Of a stretch of DNA of 64,000 bases, positions 57,496 through 64,000 are shown in pieces. Within the stretch, counting starts at the first letter, position 1, and each line of letters starts with the position of its first letter. The stretch spans positions 7,518,001-7,582,000 of the forward strand of contig NZ_CP085173.1 of assembly GCF_020616555.1 (NCBI RefSeq). The letters run 5' to 3'. The notes below the pieces were generated by a model that saw only the letters and a list, made by a program, of their open reading frames with translations, had not been told where the DNA came from and ran no database searches. Made by a program: the position numbers and the translations under genes. The DNA comes from Streptomyces longhuiensis. GTDB taxonomy: Bacteria > Actinomycetota > Actinomycetes > Streptomycetales > Streptomycetaceae.

Positions 57496-58137
57496 GCGGC
57501 CCCCGCGCAGCCGGCGCCACACGGCGGGCGCCGCGCTGATCAGCAGCGTCAGGCCGACCGCCGCCACGACGCCCTCCCACGGCTCGCTGAACAGCGAGCC
57601 ACCGAGGATGCCGATGAGCTGATACGTCAAGGCCCAGGCCAGGCACGCCGGGACATCCCCGCGGGCGAACTGCCGCAGCGGCATCCTCGCGATCAGGCAC
57701 GCCAGCATCACGGGGATGCGCCCGGCGGGCACGAGCCGGGACAGGACGAGCACCATCACCCCGTGGTCGGCGAGCTTGTCCTGCGCCTGCGCGAGCCGCT
57801 CCTCGGGGGCCCGGTCACGGATCGCGGCCAGCCACTTCGAGCCGTTCTTGGAACCCATCCCGCGCTGCCCCAGCCAGTACAGCGCCACATCGCCGAGGAA
57901 CGCCGCGAGCGCGGAGACACCGAACACCAGGAGCAGCGAGAACGGCGCCGCCTGGTGGAAGGCGACCACGGCCGCCGAGCTGACGAGCGCCCCCGTGGGG
58001 ATGACCGGCACGAGCGCCCCGATCACGACCAGCAGGAACAGCGACGGGTATCCGACCGCCTGTTGGGTGGACTCGGGCGGCGTGTGCGTCACCGCGGCGG
58101 CGAACAGCTCGTGGCCCGCGCGAGCGGCGGGGTTCAC
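57475..58137 (-). CDS. DedA-family membrane protein
   Basis: 220 residues with about five hydrophobic segments and the SNARE-associated/DedA/VTT signature: VPVIPTGALVSSAAVVAF near residue 45, FLGDVALYWLGQRG near 82, and VLSRLVPAGRIPVMLACLIARMPLRQF near 126, with the Arg/Gly pattern of DedA. DedA proteins recycle undecaprenyl phosphate or phospholipids across the membrane. GTG 58137 follows GGAGG and overlaps the stop of the upstream MBL gene by four bases; the other end overlaps the convergent MBL gene by 21 bases. Confidence 0.87.
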   Translation of the reverse strand: MNPAARAGHELFAAAVTHTPPESTQQAVGYPSLFLLVVIGALVPVIPTGALVSSAAVVAFHQAAPFSLLLVFGVSALAAFLGDVALYWLGQRGMGSKNGSKWLAAIRDRAPEERLAQAQDKLADHGVMVLVLSRLVPAGRIPVMLACLIARMPLRQFARGDVPACLAWALTYQLIGILGGSLFSEPWEGVVAAVGLTLLISAAPAVWRRLRGGRSDGQHA

Positions 58138-58901
58138 CTGGCGACCTCCGGCCGCACGCTCTCGCCGTGACCGAGCAGATGCACCGTCACCTCGGGCGCC
58201 AGCTCGGCGGAGCGCCGCACGAACTCGTCGCCCGGCGTGTGGAATTCGTGCGGCCGCACCGCGTCCATGCCGATCGGCCAGTACGTCCCGTAGTGCACCG
58301 GCACGGCGCTGCGCGGCGCGATCCGCGCGAGCGCCTCGGCGGCCCGGCCCGCGTCCAGATGGTGCGGCCCGAGACAGGGCCCCCACCCCCCGACCGGGAG
58401 CAGCGCCACATCCACCTCCCCCACCGCCTCCGCCATGGAGTCGAAAAGCCCGGTGTCACCGGCGAAGTACGTGCGGGCCTCGCCGCTCACCACGAACCCC
58501 AGCGCGGGGGAGCGGTGCGGTCCCACGGGGATGCGCCGCCCGTCGTGCGACGCGGGCACGGCCCGTACGACGAGGCCGCCCACCTTCAGCCGCGTGCCCG
58601 GCTCGACCTCCGTGAGCCGCAGATGCGTGAGCTTGCGCAGGCCGGGCACCGCGCGCCGGGCCCCTCGCGGGAGCACGACCAGGGTGCCCGGGGCGAGCCG
58701 GGCCAGGGACGGGACGTGCAGATGGTCGGCGTGCAGATGCGAGACGAGGGCGACGTCGGCGACGGCGGCCTCGGGCGGCGGGGGCGCCCCGCGGCGCCGG
58801 CGCAGATGGGCGAGGCGGCGCGTGAAGAGCGGGTCGGTGAGCACCCGGATCCCCGAGTCCTCGACCGTGCAGGTGGCGTGACCCCACCAGGTGATCTCCA
58901 C
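58134..58901 (-). CDS. MBL-fold metallo-hydrolase, UlaG-like
   Basis: 255 residues. Family starts with EITWWGHATCTVEDSG, then ILTDPLF-like RVLTDPLFTRR, the metal motif SHLHADHLH near 55, ASHDGRR near 118, YFAGDTGLFDS near 150 and PVHYGTYWP near 205. This is the lactonase UlaG branch of the metallo-hydrolases. Two GTG codons (58907 and 58901) could start it; each has GGAGG at usable spacing. It is coupled to the DedA gene (GTGA overlap). The presence of a second NAPE-PLD-like enzyme close by suggests related lipid or lactone substrates, which is inference. Confidence 0.9.
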   Translation of the reverse strand: MEITWWGHATCTVEDSGIRVLTDPLFTRRLAHLRRRRGAPPPPEAAVADVALVSHLHADHLHVPSLARLAPGTLVVLPRGARRAVPGLRKLTHLRLTEVEPGTRLKVGGLVVRAVPASHDGRRIPVGPHRSPALGFVVSGEARTYFAGDTGLFDSMAEAVGEVDVALLPVGGWGPCLGPHHLDAGRAAEALARIAPRSAVPVHYGTYWPIGMDAVRPHEFHTPGDEFVRRSAELAPEVTVHLLGHGESVRPEVAR

Positions 58902-58991
58902 CGGCACCTCCAGGACCTCCTCCGTGCGACTCCCCCCGAGCCTACGGGCAGGAGTAGGGTCGTCGGGGAAACCGGAGGTGAGGGGGACACC

Positions 58992-59423
58992 ATGGGTGAA
59001 CCGGCGGAAGAGACGGCGGCCGGCGCGGTCCGCGTCACGGCGATCGCCAGTCTGACACCGCTGGAGGAGCTGGACGCCGACCCCTTCCTCGTGGACTCGC
59101 GCAGCCAGCACGCGATGTGCGCCCGCTGGGCCGCCGACCGGGGCTACGTCGTGACCAGAGAACTCCTCGTCCACTCGCTGCGCTCCGACCACGACGTCCT
59201 GTGGGCGGACGTCGACGCCGGCCTCGTCGACCTGTTCGTCGCCCCGAGCGACCGGGTCCTGCGGGCCGCGCTGCGCTCGGTCGACGAGTTCACGGCCGAG
59301 TGCGAGCGCCGCGGCGTCCGCCTGGAGACCGCGGGTCTCGCCGAGCCGTCGTACGACGCGGAGATGAAGAAGCGCGTCCACCGCCGCATGTCGATGCCGA
59401 CGGCCGGCTACGACGGCTGCTGA
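58992..59423 (+). CDS. Orphan resolvase-like domain protein, function unknown
   Basis: 143 residues. The sequence tracks the N-terminal catalytic domain of serine recombinases: an initial strand AVRVTAIASLTP, then SQHAMCARWAADRGYVV (family: Q...C..YA...G), DVLWADVDAGLVDLFVAPSDRVLRA (family: L..D...G.VD.v.v..ldRl.R) and EFTAECERRGVRLETAG. The catalytic serine and the arginines needed for strand exchange cannot be identified with confidence, and there is no DNA-binding domain. I read it as a degenerate or repurposed resolvase fold. GGAGG lies upstream of the ATG. Divergent from the MBL gene. Confidence 0.55.
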   Translation: MGEPAEETAAGAVRVTAIASLTPLEELDADPFLVDSRSQHAMCARWAADRGYVVTRELLVHSLRSDHDVLWADVDAGLVDLFVAPSDRVLRAALRSVDEFTAECERRGVRLETAGLAEPSYDAEMKKRVHRRMSMPTAGYDGC

Positions 59424-59546
59424 GCCGGCACCCGCGCGTCCCGTGCCGGGCACGTGTGTTCGCAGTCAGGGGAAAACCCGGACGTATCGCGCCCATATGA
59501 CACGCTTGGCCCGGGGACGACGAGACGGCGAGAGGGTGAGCGGGGC

Positions 59547-61661
59547 GTGGGCGTGGGGCGTTGGCGGAGGTTCGCCGGCATGTGGTGGCGGTCGATCGCC
59601 GTGTGGGCGGTCAGCACCGTCACGATGCTCGTGCTCGCCGGGATCCTGCCGGACTTCCAGCTCCAGTCGGACAACGGCGACAGCGCCACCCGCATCGCCC
59701 TCACCGCCGCGCTCGGCGCCGGTGCCTTCGGCATCCTGTCCGCGCTGGTGTGGCCGCTCCTCGTGCGCGCCCTGCTCCTCGTGCCCGCGCTCGTCCTCGG
59801 CCTCGTCGTCTTCTTCCTCAACGGCGGCCTGCTGATCTTCGCCCTGGCCCTCGTCCCCGACGGCCGGGGCGAGGCCAACCCCGAGACCGCCGTCGTCGTC
59901 GCCGCCGTGATGTCCGCGGTCGCGTCCGCCACCGGGGGAGCCCTCGCCGTACGCGACGACGACGCCTACCGCCGCCGCCTGTACCGCCTCGCCGACCGGC
60001 GCCGCCGCAGAGGGAGCGCCGGAGCGGGACCGTCCACCCCCGGCACCGTCTTCCTCCAGCTCGACGGCGTCGGCCACGACGTCCTGCGCGACGCCGTGGA
60101 CCTGGGCGTGATGCCCACCGTCGGCGCCTGGCTCGGCGCAGGCACCCACCGCCTCACCCCCTGGCGCACCGACTGGTCCAGCCAGACGGGCGCCAGCCAG
60201 CTCGGCATCCTGCACGGCAGCAACTACGACGTGCCCGCGTTCCGCTGGTACGAGAAGGACACCCGCGAGATCCAGGTCTCCAACCGGCCCACCAGCGCCG
60301 CCGAACTCCAGCGCCGCGCCATCGAGCACACCGGCGACGGCGGCCTGCTCACCCTGGACGGCGCCAGCCGGGGCAACCTCTTCAGCGGAGGCGCCGAACA
60401 GGTCGCCCTCGTGCTGTCCGTCGCGGCCCGCCGCGGCAAGGAGAACCGCTCGCGGGCCGGCTACTTCGCCTACTTCAGCGACCCGGCGAACGCCGTGCGC
60501 ACCGCCCTGTCCTTCGTCGCCGAGGTCGGCCGCGAGATCGGCCAGTCCACCCGGGCCCGCCTGACCCGGCAGCGCCCCCGTGTCGGCCGCGGCGGTCTCT
60601 ACCCGTTCATCCGCGCGTTCGCGACCGTCGTGGAGCGGGACGTCGTCGTCGCCGCGGTCATCGGCGACATGCTCGCGGGCCGCAGCGCGGTCTACGCCGA
60701 CCTCGTCGCGTACGACGAGGTCGCCCACCACTCCGGGCCCGTCAGCCGCGACGCCGAGAAGGTCCTCGCGCGTCTCGACCGCTCCCTCGCGCTGATCGCG
60801 AAGGTCGCCGAGCACGCCCCGCGCCCGTACCGGATCGTCGTCCTGTCCGATCACGGGCAGAGCCCCGGCGAGACGTTCCGCGCCCGCTACGGTCTCGGGC
60901 TGCAGGACCTCGTCCGGGCGGGCTGCGGCCTGCCCGTGCCGCGCCGTGCCCGGCGCACCCACAGTGGCGCCGAGGCCCGCGCCGCCGTCAGGGCCGCGCT
61001 GCGCAGGCCCGTCGAGGAGGGCGACGAGAAGCACCGCCCGGCGTCGCGCCGCTCCGAGCCGATCGTGCTCGCCTCCGGCAACCTCGGCCTGGTCTCCTTC
61101 CCGGACGTGCCGCACCGCATGAGCAAGGAGGAGATCGACGCCCGCCACCCGGCACTCCTGCCCACCCTCGCCAACCACCCCGGCATCGGCTTCCTGCTGG
61201 TGCGCAGCGAGGCACACGGCGCCGTCGTCCTCGGCGCGCGCGGCGCCGAGATCCCCCTGGCCGACCTCGACGAGCGCCCTGGCCCGCTGGCCGACTTCGG
61301 CGCGCACGCCGCCGACGCCGTCCGCCGCACCGACTCCTTCCCGCACACCGCCGACATCATGGTGAACTCCTGGTACGACCCGGCCGAGGGCGAGGTGCTC
61401 GCCTTCGAGGAGCAGATCGGCTCCCACGGAGGACTCGGCGGCGCCCAGGGCCACCCGTTCCTGCTCGCTCCGGAGGTCTTCTCGCCGCCGGTCGCGAAGG
61501 GCGCGGAACTGGTGGGCGCCCAGCAGGTCCACCACGTGCTCCGCCGCTGGCTGCGCGAGGGCAGCGGCCCTCAGGTCCCGCTGGACGAATCCCGGCACGA
61601 GCCCGCCCCCGACGCATCATTTACGGCCGCGACGGTCACTCCACAGGACAATTCCGCCTGA
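59547..61661 (+). CDS. Membrane-anchored alkaline phosphatase-superfamily phosphodiesterase with holin-like N-terminus
   Basis: 704 residues. The first 150 contain four hydrophobic helices of the phage holin family 4 type (IAVWAVSTVTMLVLAGILPDF, GAFGILSALVWPLL, ALVLGLVVFFLNGGLLIFALALV, VVVAAVMSAVASATGG). The rest is a phosphodiesterase: VFLQLDGVGHDVL (first metal Asp), SSQTGASQLGILHG (nucleophile Thr), ADLVAYDEVAHHSG (Asp, His), VVLSDHGQSPGETF (Asp, His) and QIGSHGG (His). The nucleophile faces outside if the topology is as drawn. Start GTG 59547 has AGAGGG upstream. It could act on lipid or glycopolymer phosphodiesters. Confidence 0.87.
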   Translation: MGVGRWRRFAGMWWRSIAVWAVSTVTMLVLAGILPDFQLQSDNGDSATRIALTAALGAGAFGILSALVWPLLVRALLLVPALVLGLVVFFLNGGLLIFALALVPDGRGEANPETAVVVAAVMSAVASATGGALAVRDDDAYRRRLYRLADRRRRRGSAGAGPSTPGTVFLQLDGVGHDVLRDAVDLGVMPTVGAWLGAGTHRLTPWRTDWSSQTGASQLGILHGSNYDVPAFRWYEKDTREIQVSNRPTSAAELQRRAIEHTGDGGLLTLDGASRGNLFSGGAEQVALVLSVAARRGKENRSRAGYFAYFSDPANAVRTALSFVAEVGREIGQSTRARLTRQRPRVGRGGLYPFIRAFATVVERDVVVAAVIGDMLAGRSAVYADLVAYDEVAHHSGPVSRDAEKVLARLDRSLALIAKVAEHAPRPYRIVVLSDHGQSPGETFRARYGLGLQDLVRAGCGLPVPRRARRTHSGAEARAAVRAALRRPVEEGDEKHRPASRRSEPIVLASGNLGLVSFPDVPHRMSKEEIDARHPALLPTLANHPGIGFLLVRSEAHGAVVLGARGAEIPLADLDERPGPLADFGAHAADAVRRTDSFPHTADIMVNSWYDPAEGEVLAFEEQIGSHGGLGGAQGHPFLLAPEVFSPPVAKGAELVGAQQVHHVLRRWLREGSGPQVPLDESRHEPAPDASFTAATVTPQDNSA

Positions 61662-61747
61662 TTTTGAACGATGTGTGCCGGGGGTCGACCATGGGACGTC
61701 GCCCGGCGATCCCGGTCGGCGCCCGCACGAGAGAGGCGCAGCACCCC

Positions 61748-63133
61748 ATGCCCCACACCGGAACCGTGACGAAGCCGGCTCCGGCCCCGCAGCACGAAGA
61801 GCTCCCCAGCAAGCACGCCCGCCGCTTCGGGCTCCCCGTCGCCACCGCCCTCGTGATGGGCAACATCATCGGCGGCGGCATCTTCCTGCTCCCGGCCTCC
61901 GTCGCCCCCTACGGCACCATCAGCCTCGTCGCGTTCGGTGTGCTGACCGTCGGGGCCATCGCGCTCGCGCTCGTCTTCGGCCGCCTGGCCCGCCGCCACC
62001 CCCAGACCGGCGGACCGTACGTCTACGCGCGCGAGGCGTTCGGCGACTTCGCCGGATTCCTGGCCTCCTGGTCGTACTGGATCACCACCTGGGTGTCGAA
62101 CGCGGCCCTCGCCGTGGCCGCCGTCGGCTACCTCGACGTGCTCCTGCCGATCCACGGCTCCAGGCTCTGGACCATCGTCGCCGCGCTCACCGTCCAGTGG
62201 CTGCCCGCCCTCGCCAACCTCGCGGGCACCCGCTACGTCGGCGCGGTGCAGCTCGTGTCGACGGTCCTGAAGTTCGCGCCGCTGCTCCTCGTCGCCGTCG
62301 GCGGCCTGTTCTTCTTCCACGCCGACAACCTCGGACCGTTCCGGGCCGGCGGCGACTCCTCGCTGGGTGCCGTCTCCGCGTCCGCCGCGATCCTCCTCTT
62401 CAGCTACCTCGGCGTCGAGTCCGCCTCGGTCAGCGCCGGCGAGGTCCGCGACCCCGAGCGCAACGTGGGCCGCGCCACCGTCCTCGGCACGGGCCTCGCC
62501 GCCCTCCTCTACCTGCTGTGCACGGTCGCCGTGTTCGGGACCGTCGCCCACGACCGGCTCGTCGACTCCAGCGCGCCTCTCTCCGACTCCGTCAACGCCA
62601 TGTTCGGCGGCACCTGGGGCGGCACCGCCGTGGCGATCGCCGCGATCGTCTCCATGCTCGGCGCCCTGAACGGCTGGACGCTCCTGAGCGCCCAGACCCC
62701 GTACGCCGCCGCCAAGGACGGCCTGTTCCCCGCGGTGTTCACCAAGAAGAAGCGCGGCACCCCGACCGTCGGCGTCCTCGTCGCCGTCATCCTCGCCTCG
62801 CTCCTGACGGTCTACAACTACACGGCGGGCTCGGCCGGGGTCTTCGAGACCCTCGTCCTGGTCACCACGTTCACCGCGACCGTCCCCTACCTGCTCGCGA
62901 CCGCCGCCCAGATCTACTTCCTGCTGTCCGGGCAGGGCCACCGCGTCAGCGGCCCGCGCCTGGCCCGCGACATGGTGCTCGCCCTCGCCGCGTTCGGCTT
63001 CTCCCTGTGGCTGGTCGGCGGCGCCGGATACGCGGCCGTGTACCAGGGCGTCCTGTTCCTCTTCGCCGGAGTCCTCGTCTACGCGTGGATGGCGGCCCGC
63101 AAGAAGCGCGTCGCCGGGGACACCACCGACTGA
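61748..63133 (+). CDS. APC-superfamily amino acid permease
   Basis: 461 residues with 12 hydrophobic helices. Helix 1 carries the unwound substrate-binding motif GNIIGGGIFLLP (about 38-49), helix 3 includes GFLASWSYWITTW, and helix 6 has FSYLGVESASVSAGEVRDPERNVGRA, all typical of APC basic amino acid/polyamine antiporters such as AdiC or the arginine/ornithine exchanger. The N-terminal tail (AHSGH-free, EELPSKHARRFG) is cytosolic. ATG 61748 has GAGAGG 12 bases upstream. The substrate is not certain; arginine, ornithine or polyamines are the best guesses. It is 86 bases after the phosphodiesterase gene. Confidence 0.9.
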   Translation: MPHTGTVTKPAPAPQHEELPSKHARRFGLPVATALVMGNIIGGGIFLLPASVAPYGTISLVAFGVLTVGAIALALVFGRLARRHPQTGGPYVYAREAFGDFAGFLASWSYWITTWVSNAALAVAAVGYLDVLLPIHGSRLWTIVAALTVQWLPALANLAGTRYVGAVQLVSTVLKFAPLLLVAVGGLFFFHADNLGPFRAGGDSSLGAVSASAAILLFSYLGVESASVSAGEVRDPERNVGRATVLGTGLAALLYLLCTVAVFGTVAHDRLVDSSAPLSDSVNAMFGGTWGGTAVAIAAIVSMLGALNGWTLLSAQTPYAAAKDGLFPAVFTKKKRGTPTVGVLVAVILASLLTVYNYTAGSAGVFETLVLVTTFTATVPYLLATAAQIYFLLSGQGHRVSGPRLARDMVLALAAFGFSLWLVGGAGYAAVYQGVLFLFAGVLVYAWMAARKKRVAGDTTD

Positions 63134-63226
63134 TCCGTGCCCCGTGCGCATTCCGGCCATAAGCGGTCCGGGTGTGGTCGGATGGTGCCCAACGCCCCAA
63201 CCGGCACCCGACTGAAGGGAATCACC

Positions 63227-63652
63227 GTGGCTACCACGCGCTCCGCGCACACCGTGTGGGAAGGCGATCTGCTCAAGGGGAGCGGCGTCGTCACCTTCGA
63301 CTCGTCCGGCATCGGCCGGCAGGCCGTGTCCTGGCCCTCCCGCGCCGAGCAGGCCAACGGCAAGACCAGCCCGGAGGAGCTGATCGCCGCCGCGCACTCC
63401 AGCTGCTTCTCGATGGCCCTGTCCAACGGCCTGACGACCGGCGGCAACCCGCCCACCAAGCTCGTCACGTCCGCGGACGTCACGTTCCAGCCGGGTGAGG
63501 GCATCACCGGCATCCACCTCACGGTGGAGGGCACGGTGCCCGGGCTCGACGAGGCCGGATTCGCCGCGGCGGCCGAGGACGCCAAGAAGAACTGCCCGGT
63601 GAGCCAGGCGCTCACCGGCACCACGATCACCCTCACGGCAAAGCTCGTCTGA
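63227..63652 (+). CDS. OsmC/Ohr-type peroxiredoxin
   Basis: 141 residues. OsmC family proteins reduce organic peroxides with two cysteines. Both are visible: the first in AHSSCFSMALS near residue 64 and the second in NCPVSQAL near 125. The N-terminal strand (HTVWEGDLLKGSGVVTFDSSG) and the substrate-pocket Arg in WPSRAEQ fit OsmC. GTG 63227 is preceded by AAGGGA at good spacing and the frame is open further upstream without homology. A strong hairpin follows 22 bases after the stop. It is monocistronic by position. Confidence 0.92.
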   Translation: MATTRSAHTVWEGDLLKGSGVVTFDSSGIGRQAVSWPSRAEQANGKTSPEELIAAAHSSCFSMALSNGLTTGGNPPTKLVTSADVTFQPGEGITGIHLTVEGTVPGLDEAGFAAAAEDAKKNCPVSQALTGTTITLTAKLV

Positions 63653-63673
63653 GGGCGCACACGCAGCCTTCAT

Positions 63674-63707
63674 GTGCCGCGGTCCCGTGACGACGGGGCC
63701 GCGGCAC
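63674..63707 (+). terminator. Hairpin terminator after the OsmC gene
   Basis: A 14-bp stem (63674-63687 with 63694-63707, one G-U pair) closes the loop TGACGA. It lies between the convergent OsmC and XRE regulator genes. Confidence 0.85.
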
Positions 63708-63724
63708 TGCTGTCGTCAGGCGTC

Positions 63725-63789
63725 GGCGGTCACCACATCTCGCGGTCACCACGCGTCGCGGTCACCACACGTCGGCCGTCGCCACACGT
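63725..63789. repeat. Short tandem repeat of a 16-bp unit
   Basis: Three near-identical 16-bp units (GGCGGTCACCACATCT, CGCGGTCACCACGCGT, CGCGGTCACCACACGT at 63725-63740, 63741-63756, 63757-63772) and a degraded fourth of 17 bp (63773-63789). It lies just after the stop of the XRE regulator gene and before the OsmC terminator. Confidence 0.75.
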
Positions 63790-63795
63790 CATGTG

Positions 63796-64000
63796 TCAGA
63801 GCGCGTCGCGCTCCTTCCGCAGCAGCTCCACCGTGCGCTCCGCGGACGCCGCCTGCGCCGCGATGTGGTCGAGCACCTCCAGATGCGTGCCCACCTCGGC
63901 CCGGCCGTCCAGATAGAGCGCGCCCGTGACGTACTCGCTGAAGACCATGTCGGGCAGCTCGCGCACCGGGAACCGGAACAGCGTGAACGGGCCGAACGTC
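63796..64000 (-). CDS. C-terminal end of an XRE-family regulator with DUF5753 domain (cut by window edge)
   Basis: The minus strand from the edge to the TGA at 63798-63796 encodes at least 67 residues: FGPFTLFRFPVRELPDMVF, then EYVTGALYLDGRAEVGTHLEV and DHIAAQAASAERTVELLRKE. This is the end of the DUF5753 domain found after an N-terminal helix-turn-helix in very many Streptomyces regulators that pair with a small DUF397 protein. The N-terminal part and any partner gene lie beyond the window. Confidence 0.8.
   Translation of the reverse strand, partial: TFGPFTLFRFPVRELPDMVFSEYVTGALYLDGRAEVGTHLEVLDHIAAQAASAERTVELLRKERDAL

Noticed and set aside
58992..59423. Mobile element resolvase
   Set aside because: There is no DNA-binding domain, no inverted repeats and no transposase, so it is reported only as a resolvase-like domain.
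59547..60000. Prophage holin gene
   Set aside because: The holin-like helices continue in frame into a phosphodiesterase, and no phage lysis, capsid or integrase genes are nearby.
59561..63133. Open frame of 1190 residues covering the phosphodiesterase and permease genes
   Set aside because: Its first part is a shifted frame of the phosphodiesterase with no motifs. Only the permease part (from 61748) is real, with normal family features.
63725..63789. Possible CRISPR array
   Set aside because: The units are 16 bp and directly abutting, without spacers, and there is no leader or cas gene.

Overview
This is a stretch of a Streptomyces-type actinomycete chromosome. The DNA is very GC-rich, with G or C at nearly every third codon position, frequent GTG/TTG starts, GTGA/ATGA stop-start overlaps and many starts with a TANNNT hexamer 6-8 nt upstream and no ribosome binding site. 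I saw no rRNA, tRNA, CRISPR array, insertion sequence or integrase. About 55 protein genes, two clear pseudogenes and one edge-truncated gene at each end are supported.

Layout. 1-4.0 kb: end of a membrane protein, a small membrane protein, then a compact electron-transfer operon of 3Fe-4S ferredoxin, FAD ferredoxin reductase and cytochrome P450. 4.0-7.9 kb: NAD-dependent deacylase, Nudix hydrolase, ADP-ribosylglycohydrolase and glycerate kinase. 7.9-11.5 kb: remnant of a PucR-type regulator, a PaaX-type regulator and, divergently, a luciferase-like flavin oxidoreductase translationally coupled to a medium-chain dehydrogenase. 11.5-13.0 kb: pssA and psd, overlapping, for phosphatidylethanolamine synthesis. 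13.2-19.6 kb: the ethylmalonyl-CoA pathway block (crotonyl-CoA carboxylase/reductase, ethylmalonyl-CoA mutase, malyl-CoA lyase, mesaconyl-CoA hydratase, methylsuccinyl-CoA dehydrogenase candidate), preceded by an unusual control region with a palindrome inside the promoter spacer and a G-quadruplex motif. 20.0-22.8 kb: a TetR regulator and a duplicated 3-hydroxyacyl-CoA dehydrogenase whose first half has lost catalytic residues. These genes together convert acetyl-CoA-derived C4 units to C5 units and then to glyoxylate and propionyl-CoA, which also supplies ethylmalonyl-CoA-type extender units.

23-34.5 kb: mixed housekeeping and envelope genes: HEAT-repeat protein, GNAT, secreted tripeptidyl-aminopeptidase-like hydrolase, a radical SAM protein with an SOS box in its promoter, a SRPBCC protein, a 14-TM drug exporter fused to three beta-sandwich repeats, a PAS/GAF/PP2C/ATPase regulator phosphatase and a methyltransferase. 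34.1-36.4 kb: GlsB-like membrane protein, LytR-CpsA-Psr ligase and a short TatA paralogue, linked by an identical 15-bp promoter element. 36.5-41.7 kb: a peptidase operon (M55 D-aminopeptidase, M20, S9, S66) that looks like cell-wall peptide recycling. 41.8-50.8 kb: secreted X-Pro peptidase, GNAT, DUF6204, DUF5107 protein, two amidohydrolases and a dead GntR regulator whose operator-like sites survive. 50.8-57.5 kb: methyltransferase, PAP2-lipid kinase fusion, ABC-F protein, then an aminotransferase-like protein without the catalytic lysine, coupled to a metallo-hydrolase. 57.5-64 kb: DedA protein, second metallo-hydrolase, an orphan resolvase-like domain, a membrane-anchored phosphodiesterase, an amino-acid permease, OsmC and the end of an XRE/DUF5753 regulator.

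Most of the window is ordinary core or near-core Streptomyces sequence. The best leads are the lysine-less aminotransferase-like pair, the asymmetric dehydrogenase duplication, the shared 15-bp element around the LCP gene, the control region of the ethylmalonyl-CoA block and the broken GntR locus. All functional names rest on motif reading by eye, not on database searches.
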